A stretch of DNA of 10,279 nucleotides from Candidatus Woesearchaeota archaeon (GCA_016177315.1 JACOVN010000031.1:1-10279), one strand, 5' to 3'; positions 1-5,629 are shown, counted from the stretch's first letter. Notes: generated by a model from the letters alone, not told the origin. A program made the numbers and translations.

Positions 1-23
1 GTTAAGTAAAGTTTCCAAGTGAA

Positions 24-51
24 CAATTGCAGTTCTTGAAAATTGCGATTG
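24..51. repeat. Imperfect hairpin at left edge
   Basis: Positions 24-30 (caattgc) can pair with 45-51 (gcgattg) through seven base pairs, one of them G-U if transcribed, leaving a 14-nt loop. It lies just left of the large 68-162 fold and may be part of the same structured unit. On its own it is weak evidence. Confidence 0.35.
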
Positions 52-67
52 AAGGCATGTCGGAGGA

Positions 68-162
68 TTCGGCTTGTCCCGAGCATAGCTCGGGGTTAAT
101 TTTTCTCCCCCTCGGTTCCGAAGGGGGAGAAAAATTAAGTTTGCTTTGCAAACCAAGCCGAA
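68..162. repeat. Four-way-junction inverted-repeat element
   Basis: An outer stem pairs 68-76 (ttcggcttg) with 154-162 (caagccgaa), nine perfect base pairs. Inside it sit three perfect hairpins almost back to back: 78-84 with 88-94 (cccgagc/gctcggg, loop ata); 96-112 with 122-138 (17 bp, including ctccccct/aggggg ag); and 139-144 with 148-153 (gtttgc/gcaaac, loop ttt). Only T77, G95 and the loops stay unpaired. The strict complementarity could form a DNA cruciform or a cloverleaf-like RNA. No coding gene overlaps it. It lies downstream of the minus-strand gene ending at 222, so it could also act as a terminator or 3' processing structure. It matches no RNA family I recognise. Confidence 0.7.
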
Positions 163-191
163 AACAGCAAATAGGGCGGCAGAGAGTAAGT

Positions 192-210
192 GTAAACTTG
201 AGAAGTTTAC
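192..210. repeat. Perfect 8-bp hairpin after the 222-998 gene
   Basis: Positions 192-199 (gtaaactt) are the exact reverse complement of 203-210 (aagtttac), with a 3-nt loop gag. It begins 12 nt beyond the minus-strand stop codon at 222-224. It is a candidate transcription-end or mRNA-stabilising hairpin for that operon. No long T run follows directly, so a terminator role is uncertain. Confidence 0.45.
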
Positions 211-221
211 TTTACAGGATA

Positions 222-998
222 TTATGCAGATGGTCGGACAGTTGGAGCAGAACAACCATAAGCCTTTCTCCCATGTTCCACAATGCGATCGTGCAATGGC
301 TTTGCTCCCATCTGGCGAGGAAGCTTTGCATCCAGCATCTGCACAATGGATTCCATGCGTGCAAGATAGGCAAGCTGCGGCTTGGTCAATATTGCTTCAT
401 CATATTCCCAACACTGATGATCTCGAGTAATAAAGTATCTTCCTTGCTTGGGAAGAAAATCCATGTACCAGTATCGCTGCGGAAGCATCTCATGGGGAAG
501 ATGGCCATGGTTCTCCGGCAAATGCTCAAAAAAGCTCTGCAGAGCATTGATATGATCCTGACTCGTTGGATTGAATGGAATGCTGTCCTCTGGCAAGCCA
601 AGACAAGCAATGCTCTTACCATTGCCTACTCCGTTCTGGAGCACCTCGAGCAACATATCCCTTTCTTGTGCAACAGCATAGCGAATGCCAGCATGGTTTT
701 CTAAAACAAATTCCTGGCCAAAGAAACCTTTTTCTTGAAACAATCGCCAGAGATAACCCCTGACTTGCGGAGGAATTTCTGGCTCCACATCTGGTTCATG
801 AGGATTCATGCTTGGAGGAGCAACAGCATAATCTTGATGCAAGAGATAGAACAGGATGGCCGGTTTTACTCCGAGCACCAGTAAGGAGAGATCCTTCACA
901 ATGTGAGGATGGGGGATATCTAACGTTGTAATTTCATGCAGCGTTTTTCCATGGGTAGCAATGCCTTCCATAACTCCCTGTAAGCCATCTTCGATCAT
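222..998 (-). CDS. Unrecognised 258-aa protein
   Basis: I do not recognise this family. The start is well supported: an AGGAGGG ribosome site (plus-strand 1005-1011) lies 6 nt upstream of the ATG, and the ATG overlaps the stop of the upstream HAD gene as ATGA, indicating translational coupling in one minus-strand operon. The product looks soluble and rich in His, Pro and Leu, with no signal peptide. A moderately hydrophobic stretch (residues about 33-55) is too polar for a confident membrane helix. An aromatic patch, RYWYMDF, lies around residue 175, and the C-terminus is basic and probably disordered. Coupling to a HAD hydrolase suggests a shared small-molecule or protein-modifying pathway, but no reaction can be named. 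Confidence 0.75.
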   Translation of the reverse strand: MIEDGLQGVMEGIATHGKTLHEITTLDIPHPHIVKDLSLLVLGVKPAILFYLLHQDYAVAPPSMNPHEPDVEPEIPPQVRGYLWRLFQEKGFFGQEFVLENHAGIRYAVAQERDMLLEVLQNGVGNGKSIACLGLPEDSIPFNPTSQDHINALQSFFEHLPENHGHLPHEMLPQRYWYMDFLPKQGRYFITRDHQCWEYDEAILTKPQLAYLARMESIVQMLDAKLPRQMGAKPLHDRIVEHGRKAYGCSAPTVRPSA

Positions 999-1633
999 GC
1001 TGTTCCCTCCTGTAGCGTTAGCATATCGTGCAAAGATGCAATGCGAATATAGCCGCTCTGCTGTTTTGGAGCCTGCAATCCAGAGCCTCTCACCAAATGG
1101 TAAACAGCAAACGGATAAGGCACACCACTGCGCACTGCTTCTGCAGCAGCTTGCGCCACTGCTTCTATATCATCAGTATAGGCTTGCATGCGAAAGCCCA
1201 TATCCCGGAAAAAGCAATCCAGGAAACGGAAGGCCTTGGGATCTCGCTTCGAAATGCCGTGGAAATGGTCCACGGTAGATACGATCTGCTCGTTACAGAA
1301 AAAATCTCTCAGCTCTGCCTGCGCAAGCATAACCCCTAAAGGACCATACGCATGATTAGAGAAAACTCCAAGCTGGCCTCTGCTCAACAAGGTCTCCAAA
1401 GCAGGCTTGACATCCGGAAATGCAACTGCCTGCACTTTTTCTTCAAGAATATACGTTTCTAAGAGTGCTGCATACTCACGTCGTTTACTAGGGTCCTGCT
1501 GGTATCCTTCCCAGGCTTTCTTGACTTTAGGGTCGGTTTGCTTCAGGCCTTCCCAAGCAGGAATATGCACCAGCGTTCCTACAGCATCCAGTACGGATAT
1601 GGGCTGTGTAGTGAATATGGCCTTTGTAGGCAT
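995..1633 (-). CDS. HAD-superfamily hydrolase, 212 aa
   Basis: This is a haloacid dehalogenase-like hydrolase, presumably a cytosolic phosphatase or related enzyme. Motif I is LDAVGTLV with nucleophile Asp16. Motif II is VFSNHA with Ser92. The motif III lysine is probably Lys129 in SKRDPKAF. Motif IV is the TDD around 154-155. The length and the helical cap between motifs I and II (about residues 23-75) fit the subclass with an alpha-helical C1 cap. Position Asp+2 is Val, not the usual acid/base Asp; DAxGT motifs of this kind occur in L-2-haloacid dehalogenases and REG-2/HDHD3-like members, so a simple phosphatase role is not assured. The start has a TAGGGAG ribosome site. The stop overlaps the next gene's start by ATGA. 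Confidence 0.8.
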   Translation of the reverse strand: MPTKAIFTTQPISVLDAVGTLVHIPAWEGLKQTDPKVKKAWEGYQQDPSKRREYAALLETYILEEKVQAVAFPDVKPALETLLSRGQLGVFSNHAYGPLGVMLAQAELRDFFCNEQIVSTVDHFHGISKRDPKAFRFLDCFFRDMGFRMQAYTDDIEAVAQAAAEAVRSGVPYPFAVYHLVRGSGLQAPKQQSGYIRIASLHDMLTLQEGTA

Positions 1634-1637
1634 GTTA

Positions 1638-1668
1638 CTCCCTAAGGGAGAATGCCTCTATTTAAATG
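1638..1668 (-). promoter_or_regulatory. Promoter of the HAD operon, with small inverted repeat
   Basis: Reading the minus strand, ATTTAAAT (1660-1667) sits about 30 nt before the ATG at 1633, the expected spacing for a TATA box with a very short leader. Between box and start lies a 13-nt inverted repeat, ctccct-a-agggag (1638-1650), which also supplies the ribosome site and could serve as an operator. A second TATA-like sequence (tatataa, about 1738-1746) further upstream is an alternative that would give a leader of about 80 nt. Confidence 0.45.
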
Positions 1669-1737
1669 TTTCTATTTTTATTACTATTTAATGGTGAATT
1701 AACGCTTATACCCTAAACAGGAAGAAGCAGACAATCT

Positions 1738-2000
1738 TTATATAATCTGCCCCCTCTTCTGCCCCATGCCAAATGGCACATTGCCATTGTGCTTCCTTGT
1801 GTTTGCAAAATAGAACTCTGGCATTTCTCCCTGCTCTGTCAGACAATCGAATGCCTTCTCAAGGTAAAATTGATACTTCAAACATTGCCGAGCTTTTTAT
1901 AGATTACAGCTAACCATGCTAATCCTTCACTCTTGGAAGCTGGCAAGAACAATTCATTGGGATAGCACAGTGTGGTTAGAATGCGAAAGGAATGGAGCAT
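1738..2000 (-). pseudogene. Frameshifted gene remnant, possibly glycosidase C-terminus
   Basis: Two protein-like segments lie in adjacent minus-strand frames. The first starts at ATG 1998-2000, runs 40 codons and stops at TGA 1878-1880; it contains YPNELFLPASKSEGLAWLAV. The second is open from about 1896 down to TAA 1738-1740 and contains LKYQFYLEKAFDCLTEQGE and PEFYFANTRKHNGNVPFGMG. They join smoothly at an AAAAAG tract (1892-1898): one extra A there, or a -1 slip, fuses them at residues KK-AR. The combined pattern of an alpha-hairpin, a GEMPE-type motif, then N-x-PF resembles the C-terminal part of GH15-type (alpha/alpha)6 glycosidases, but that match is from memory and weak. The catalytic N-terminal part is absent. 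A homopolymer sequencing error cannot be excluded. Confidence 0.5.
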
Positions 2001-2006
2001 AGTTGC

Positions 2007-2570
2007 TCATTCTCTCCTTAGTTCTTTCAGGAATAACTCAACCACTGCAGCGATGTCTTTGGGGAGTGGATAAAACAGTTGATGTTGTGGTCTATGTGGT
2101 GAGAGCACCATGGTCGGCTTCTCCTCTCTAAATCCCAGTAGGTCCTGAGACGAATAGTCAAAAGGTGTTACTGGTCTTATGGATGGAGTGTATGTTGGGT
2201 GATTGGTGAGAAAGTCAACACCAGTTCTATCGAGTCGTTCTACCATGCCTCCTAAATCTTGTCTGGCATACTGACCAACTGTTCTACTTCCTGCTGCCAT
2301 CTCTAGATTAAAAAGTTCCCTTTGGAATTCCCCAGGACTCAACTCTAGCTTCATTCTTCCCGAAACATCAACGTACGTTGCCTCAATCCGCTCATTATCT
2401 AAAATTTGCAGAGCTGGTGCACGGAATGCCGCCCAATCAATTTTGTCGCCTGCAAGAAATTGCCCTACTTTCGCCCAGAGCCATGCGTTTTGCACCTCTC
2501 TAGCACCGTATTCCTCAGTACCTTGCAACATAGGCTTCAGGGTTCCATGGTAAAATGCTTTCAGTCTCAT
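2007..2570 (-). CDS. Unrecognised 187-aa protein
   Basis: I do not recognise this protein. It is soluble, has no signal peptide and contains no cysteine. The N-terminal half (about 1-60) looks helical, the middle (65-90) mixed with a VDVSGRMKLELSP segment, and the C-terminus is a helix ending KELRRE. The start at 2570 is supported by a TATA box (2596-2603) about 27-30 nt upstream, which implies a leaderless mRNA. Immediately downstream, in the same frame after the TGA, the frameshifted remnant begins. The two could be one decayed locus, but the C-terminus here reads like a natural end. The gene is divergent from endonuclease Q across a 201-nt gap. Confidence 0.65.
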   Translation of the reverse strand: MRLKAFYHGTLKPMLQGTEEYGAREVQNAWLWAKVGQFLAGDKIDWAAFRAPALQILDNERIEATYVDVSGRMKLELSPGEFQRELFNLEMAAGSRTVGQYARQDLGGMVERLDRTGVDFLTNHPTYTPSIRPVTPFDYSSQDLLGFREEKPTMVLSPHRPQHQLFYPLPKDIAAVVELFLKELRRE

Positions 2571-2595
2571 ATTGGCATTACAATAGTATAACTAG

Positions 2596-2603
2596 TATAT
2601 AAA
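2596..2603 (-). promoter_or_regulatory. TATA box of the 187-aa gene (leaderless)
   Basis: The minus strand reads TTTATATA here, an exact match to the archaeal TATA consensus. Its centre is about 29 nt from the ATG at 2570, placing transcription start at or within a few bases of the start codon. No ribosome site precedes the ATG, consistent with a leaderless message. The sequence is nearly symmetrical and could also drive plus-strand transcription into 2625-2740. Confidence 0.6.
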
Positions 2604-2661
2604 TCTTTCTATTTTTATTACTTTAAAGAGACAACATAATATTCTTTACCATATTGAAAAT

Positions 2662-2729
2662 TATTAGCCTGGGCGAGATGGTGCTCGCTCGGCCGAACGT
2701 TGTGGCCTTGCCCTGCCTGATGAGCAGAA
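2662..2729. other. GC-rich island between divergent genes
   Basis: The 201-nt gap between 2570 and 2772 is AT-rich except for this block. It can form gcgag/ctcgc (2673-2677 with 2684-2688) and ggcc/ggcc (2691-2694 with 2704-2707). It lies upstream of the endonuclease Q TATA box. It may be a small non-coding RNA or a regulatory site, but the stems are short and no known RNA family is evident. Confidence 0.25.
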
Positions 2730-2735
2730 ACAAAC

Positions 2736-2743
2736 TTTTTATA
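2736..2743 (+). promoter_or_regulatory. TATA box of endonuclease Q gene
   Basis: TTTTTATA is centred about 32 nt before the ATG at 2772. Transcription should start near 2765, leaving a leader of only about 7 nt. The GGGGGAT just before the ATG could still contribute to ribosome binding, but the message is essentially leaderless. Confidence 0.55.
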
Positions 2744-2771
2744 CACCGCTGCCTTTGCTGCATGGGGGATC

Positions 2772-4040
2772 ATGGCAATCATCGCAGACCTGCACATACA
2801 TTCTAAGTATTCCCGTGCGTGCTCGGCAAAGCTGGATTTGCAGAACCTGGAGAAATTTGCCAGAATCAAGGGGATTTCCCTGCTGGGCACTGGAGATTTT
2901 ACCCATCCGAAGTGGATCAAGGAATTAAAAACAAAGCTTGTGGAGGATGGCTCTGGTATTCTACGAACAAAGAGGGGATTTCCCTTTTTGCTTTCTACGG
3001 AACTGTCCTTCATTTACTCACAAGGTGGAAAAGGCAGAAGAATCCACAATATTGTCCTGGCAAAGAATTTTGAAATGGTGGATCAAATTACTGACATTTT
3101 GGGGAAAAATGGGAGGCTGGATTATGACGGAAGGCCTATTTTCGGCATTTCCTGTATAGAATTTGTAGAACTGATGAAAGAGATTGATGAGAGCATTGAA
3201 ATCATTCCTGCCCATATCTGGACTCCGTGGTTTTCTCTGTTTGGCTCCAACTCTGGCTTTGATGCTGTGCAGGAGTGCTTTGGAGATCAAACAAAGCATA
3301 TTCATGCATTGGAAACTGGATTGAGTAGCAATCCTGCCATGAATTGGCGGTTAAGCCAATTGGATAAGTTTCAGATTGTCTCTTTCTCAGACAGCCATTC
3401 CTTCTGGCCGTGGAGATTAGGCAGAGAAGCAACCGTGTTTGATACAAAACTGCAATACGATACCATCGTGCATGCCTTGAGAACAGGAGAGGGTTTAGCA
3501 GAAACAATGGAAGTCTCTCCTTTGTTTGGCAAATACCACTTGACTGGCCACAGAAATTGCAATGTCTGCATGGAACCAAAAGAGGCTTTGCAGCACAAGA
3601 ATATTTGCCCGAAGTGCAAAAAGCCTTTGACAGTAGGGGTGGAACAAAGGGTAGAAGCCCTAGCAGATCGAGAACTCGGTTATAGGCCAAAACATGCGAA
3701 ACCATTCAAAACCCTGATTCCTTTGACAGAACTTCTTGCCCAGCTTTTCAATGCTGGAATAGCCACAAAACGGGTTTTGGCAGAGTATTTTAAGATTGTA
3801 GAGGCATTTGGTAATGAATTGAGAGTATTGCTCGAAGCCTCTTCTCAGGAGTTGAGGAAGGTTACCCAGGAGCCCATCGTGGACGTAATTCTCCAGAATA
3901 GAGAAGGGAAAGTGCCAATAAAAGGAGGATACGATGGGGTGTATGGGGTGCCGCTGGTTATACCAATAGAAGATAAAACCGCTATAGAAAGAAAAACTTC
4001 CAAAGCTGAAAGAGGACAACCGACACTGTTAGATTTCTAA
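2772..4040 (+). CDS. Endonuclease Q (PHP-domain DNA repair nuclease)
   Basis: EndoQ cleaves DNA 5' of deaminated bases (uracil, hypoxanthine, xanthine) and some abasic sites, starting repair. The N-terminal PHP domain shows its metal ligands: DLHIHS (Asp6, His8, His10), GTGDFTHP (Asp42, His45), Glu77, PAHIWTPW (His148) and FSDSHS (Asp207, His209). A zinc-binding module follows with Cys263-x2-Cys266 and Cys279-x2-Cys282, then a helical DNA-binding region (about 290-360) and the conserved GGYDGVYG loop near 380. The 422-aa length fits the archaeal family. The last residues, QPTLLDF (416-422), form a PIP-box-like tail. In Thermococcales EndoQ a C-terminal motif of this kind contacts the PCNA clamp, so recruitment to replication or repair sites is likely. 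The start lies just after a TATA box. The gene stands alone, convergent with the arginine-rich gene. Confidence 0.92.
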   Translation: MAIIADLHIHSKYSRACSAKLDLQNLEKFARIKGISLLGTGDFTHPKWIKELKTKLVEDGSGILRTKRGFPFLLSTELSFIYSQGGKGRRIHNIVLAKNFEMVDQITDILGKNGRLDYDGRPIFGISCIEFVELMKEIDESIEIIPAHIWTPWFSLFGSNSGFDAVQECFGDQTKHIHALETGLSSNPAMNWRLSQLDKFQIVSFSDSHSFWPWRLGREATVFDTKLQYDTIVHALRTGEGLAETMEVSPLFGKYHLTGHRNCNVCMEPKEALQHKNICPKCKKPLTVGVEQRVEALADRELGYRPKHAKPFKTLIPLTELLAQLFNAGIATKRVLAEYFKIVEAFGNELRVLLEASSQELRKVTQEPIVDVILQNREGKVPIKGGYDGVYGVPLVIPIEDKTAIERKTSKAERGQPTLLDF

Positions 4041-4109
4041 AAAAAATTCCCAGAAAAAAGTATCACCCCTCAGAGAAGCTGAGGGGCCAAAAAAGCCTCT
4101 CAAAAAAAA
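4039..4109 (-). terminator. Terminator region of the Arg-rich gene
   Basis: Downstream of the minus-strand stop at 4117 the minus strand reads T8 (4102-4109), T6 (4089-4094), a perfect 8-bp hairpin with 5-nt loop (4066-4073 cccctcag with 4079-4086 ctgagggg), then T6 (4054-4059) and T8 (4039-4046). Oligo-T tracts are what archaeal RNA polymerase uses to terminate, so this strongly suggests termination of the minus-strand gene between the two convergent genes. On the plus strand these tracts are A-rich, so they do not explain termination of endonuclease Q. Confidence 0.65.
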
Positions 4110-4116
4110 CAGCTGC

Positions 4117-4227
4117 TTACCTTCTCCTTCTTCTTCGTCTGGAAGTAGTAGCCTTTGCTGTTCGTCTTCGTCTTCGTGTAGCTCGCCTACTTCTGGCTGC
4201 TGTTGCTCGTCTTCTTCTTCGTGCCAC
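4117..4227 (-). CDS. 36-aa arginine-rich, protamine-like protein
   Basis: A GTG start (plus-strand 4225-4227) preceded by GAGGTG (4234-4239) with 6-nt spacing opens a 36-residue protein with 20 arginines. It has runs of five, five and seven Arg separated by Ala/Thr/Ser spacers and one Lys, and no acidic, aromatic or cysteine residue. A longer reading upstream to an ATG is possible but would start before the expected transcript. A consensus TATA box lies about 70 nt upstream and oligo-T terminators follow, so this is a complete transcription unit. The composition suggests nucleic-acid binding, for example DNA compaction like protamine or RNA/ribosome binding. It is not ribosomal protein L41e, which carries mixed Lys/Arg and Trp. 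The function is inference. Confidence 0.7.
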   Translation of the reverse strand: MARRRRRATAARSRRATRRRRRTAKATTSRRRRRRR

Positions 4228-4239
4228 TTGTTTCACCTC

Positions 4240-4254
4240 GCAAAATTTTTTTGC
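4240..4254 (-). promoter_or_regulatory. Hairpin abutting the Arg-rich gene ribosome site
   Basis: Gcaaaa (4240-4245) pairs perfectly with ttttgc (4249-4254) around a 3-nt loop, directly next to the ribosome site at 4234-4239 in the leader of the minus-strand gene. It could tune access to the ribosome site, for example by temperature or protein binding. It is a short A-U rich stem, so functional relevance is uncertain. Confidence 0.35.
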
Positions 4255-4293
4255 AGTGCGTGTAGCATGCAATATCTTACTTATTTGGTTTAT

Positions 4294-4301
4294 TATATAA
4301 A
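4294..4301 (-). promoter_or_regulatory. TATA box of the Arg-rich gene
   Basis: The minus strand reads TTTATATA, a perfect archaeal TATA consensus. Transcription should begin near 4272, giving a leader of about 45 nt that holds the hairpin at 4240-4254 and the GAGGTG ribosome site. Confidence 0.6.
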
Positions 4302-4404
4302 AATGTTTCGGTTTTTTGCGGCAATTTCGTGCACTTTGAAAATATTTTTGCACAGTGCTGATTCATGATGCTCGCATACAATGTTATTTTTCTTCGGTAA
4401 CAAT

Positions 4405-4482
4405 ATGACCTCCTCTGCACCCTGAAGGATGCAGTATCTTGTAAAAATTTGGAAATATGCGCGTATGGTGCAGGGAGGTCAT
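4405..4482. repeat. Long inverted repeat A in intergenic region
   Basis: Positions 4405-4421 (atgacctcctctgcacc) pair with 4467-4482 (ggtgcagggaggtcat) through 16 base pairs with one bulged T. The interior (4422-4466) can form a weaker stem, gca-g-tat with atatgc. Together with repeat B it fills most of the gap between the Arg-rich gene and operon A. It could be a structured non-coding RNA or a regulatory cruciform. No open reading frame with a ribosome site explains it. Confidence 0.6.
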
Positions 4483-4483
4483 C

Positions 4484-4556
4484 CGACAACAGCATACCAA
4501 AGTGGAAGTGGATGGTTTTATATCCGCAACCTTAAGGTTGCGGTATGCTGTTGTCG
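4484..4556. repeat. Long inverted repeat B with nested palindrome
   Basis: Positions 4484-4498 (cgacaacagcatacc) are the exact reverse complement of 4542-4556 (ggtatgctgttgtcg), 15 bp without mismatch. Nested at the 3' side is a perfect 20-bp palindrome, 4524-4543 (ccgcaacctt/aaggttgcgg), which shares two bases with the outer arm. Repeat B starts 2 nt after repeat A ends, so the two form adjacent stem-loops. About 27 nt between the inner and outer stems (4497-4523) stay unpaired. The mismatch-free arms recall the 68-162 element, although the sequences differ. Confidence 0.65.
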
Positions 4557-4621
4557 ATATCGTAAACACAACGCATGCAAAACAGTGATAGGTGCATACC
4601 AGCGCCGTGTTGCACAAGATT

Positions 4622-4629
4622 TTTAAATA
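4622..4629 (+). promoter_or_regulatory. TATA box of operon A (leaderless)
   Basis: TTTAAATA is centred 25 nt before the ATG at 4651. Transcription should therefore start at the start codon. There is no ribosome site in front of 4651, in contrast to the strong sites of the internal genes, which fits a leaderless first gene. Confidence 0.6.
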
Positions 4630-4650
4630 AATCGAGCAATATTCTCCTCC

Positions 4651-5328
4651 ATGATGCAATTCCTCTTACATCCTACCTGGTTCTACAATATCGATTCTGC
4701 ATTTGAAGTAGTTTCTGTCATCGTTACAGCTGCCATTGCACTCTACAGCCTGAGAATTTACAGTTTCACGAAGGAAAATCGGCACAAATACTTTGGATTG
4801 TCCTTCCTTGCGATTTCCATTGCCTATCTCTGTAAGATTCTCACTAATGTGGTGTTATATCAGAAAATGCAGGAAGTGGGGGGCATTGTAACGGTCACGA
4901 AGTACGCCCTGCATGCATTACCCATCTTTAGCATTTTTGGCCTTTTCTCGTACCGCATCTTCATGCTTCTTGGGCTTGCAGGCATATACCTCCTCCTGAG
5001 CCAGTCGAGGGAAAGAAGCCATATCGTGTTGATTGTCTACTTCATCGTCATCACCACTCTCTTCAGCGGCTATGCCTATTTCATATTCCACATGACCGCA
5101 GCTCTGCTCCTGATGTATATTGTAGGGTTTTACTACCAGCGCTCTCGGCAAGGACAGGGAAAGAGCAGGTCTCTGGTGGCAGCGTTTAGCTGTATCCTTA
5201 TCAGCCAACTGGCATTCATCTTCATTTTCCTGAATTCCAAGCTCTACGTGCTGGGAGAATCCTTCCAGTTGCTGGGCTTTCTGATTTTGCTCTATGAATA
5301 TTACCACTTAGTCTTAAGGAGAAGGTGA
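4651..5328 (+). CDS. Seven-helix integral membrane protein
   Basis: The 225-aa product is almost wholly hydrophobic, with about seven predicted membrane segments (roughly residues 16-36, 45-67, 84-101, 103-120, 126-145, 172-193 and 197-218) joined by short loops and ending in a basic tail. I see no catalytic motif and no cysteine-rich site. Its size and topology resemble sensor-type 7TM proteins often placed beside winged-helix proteins in DPANN archaea (from memory). It is the first gene of operon A, with the HTH_45-like gene 24 nt downstream, so a sensing or anchoring role for that regulator is plausible. The second codon is also ATG; the first is chosen because it lies at the predicted transcription start. 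Confidence 0.75.
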   Translation: MMQFLLHPTWFYNIDSAFEVVSVIVTAAIALYSLRIYSFTKENRHKYFGLSFLAISIAYLCKILTNVVLYQKMQEVGGIVTVTKYALHALPIFSIFGLFSYRIFMLLGLAGIYLLLSQSRERSHIVLIVYFIVITTLFSGYAYFIFHMTAALLLMYIVGFYYQRSRQGQGKSRSLVAAFSCILISQLAFIFIFLNSKLYVLGESFQLLGFLILLYEYYHLVLRRR

Positions 5329-5352
5329 AAAGCAGGGGAAAGGGAGGAGGGA

Positions 5353-5622
5353 ATGAAAAGGCGTTCCAAGCTGGACATCGTGAATGACATGCTCCTTTCC
5401 ATCCAGGAGAAGGGAGGAAAAATTAAGCCAACGCATTTGATGTACAAGGCAAACCTCTCCCACAAATTGCTGAAAGGCTATTTGGATGAGCTCGTTGCAA
5501 AGGAGATGGTGAAGGAAGTGAAAGAGAAACAAACCAATTATCTACTTTTGACAGATAAGGGACATTCTTTCATTGCACAGTTCAAGAAGATGAAGGAATT
5601 CCAGGAGACGTTTGGGTTGTGA
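5353..5622 (+). CDS. HTH_45-like winged helix-turn-helix protein
   Basis: This 89-aa protein matches the archaeal HTH_45-type winged helix. It has an N-terminal helix with RSKLDIVNDML, then a helix-turn-helix with KPTHLMYKANLSHKLLKGYL (about 26-46), a wing KEKQTNYLLLT (about 57-67), and a final helix TDKGHSFIAQFKKM. Proteins of this kind bind DNA or pair with membrane or AAA partners as small regulators. A very strong ribosome site (GGGAGGAGGG, 5341-5350) precedes the ATG. It follows the 7TM gene by 24 nt and precedes the membrane regulator by 7 nt, so all three should be co-expressed. Confidence 0.85.
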   Translation: MKRRSKLDIVNDMLLSIQEKGGKIKPTHLMYKANLSHKLLKGYLDELVAKEMVKEVKEKQTNYLLLTDKGHSFIAQFKKMKEFQETFGL

Positions 5623-5629
5623 TGAGAGC

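Noticed and set aside
27..704. Plus-strand 225-codon open frame
   Set aside because: It crosses the palindrome cluster and then the antisense of the 258-aa gene, has no ribosome site and reads as low-quality protein. The minus-strand gene has a strong ribosome site and operon overlap.
2711..2733. Possible C/D-box RNA (TGATGA and CTGA motifs)
   Set aside because: The boxes overlap instead of flanking a guide, no C'/D' pair is visible, and the motifs are short enough to occur by chance.
2618..3013. Minus-strand 131-codon open frame
   Set aside because: It is antisense to the start of endonuclease Q and runs through the promoter and spacer without a ribosome site.
3202..3705. Minus-strand 167-codon open frame
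   Set aside because: It is a shadow of endonuclease Q, whose frame carries all PHP and zinc motifs.
4117..4353. Longer 78-codon version of the Arg-rich protein from an upstream ATG
   Set aside because: That ATG lies upstream of the TATA box at 4294-4301, while the internal GTG has a well-spaced GAGGTG ribosome site.
4429..4626. Plus-strand 65-codon open frame in the repeat region
   Set aside because: It spans the inverted repeats, has no properly spaced ribosome site and ends in the operon A TATA box. DNA/RNA structure explains the region better.
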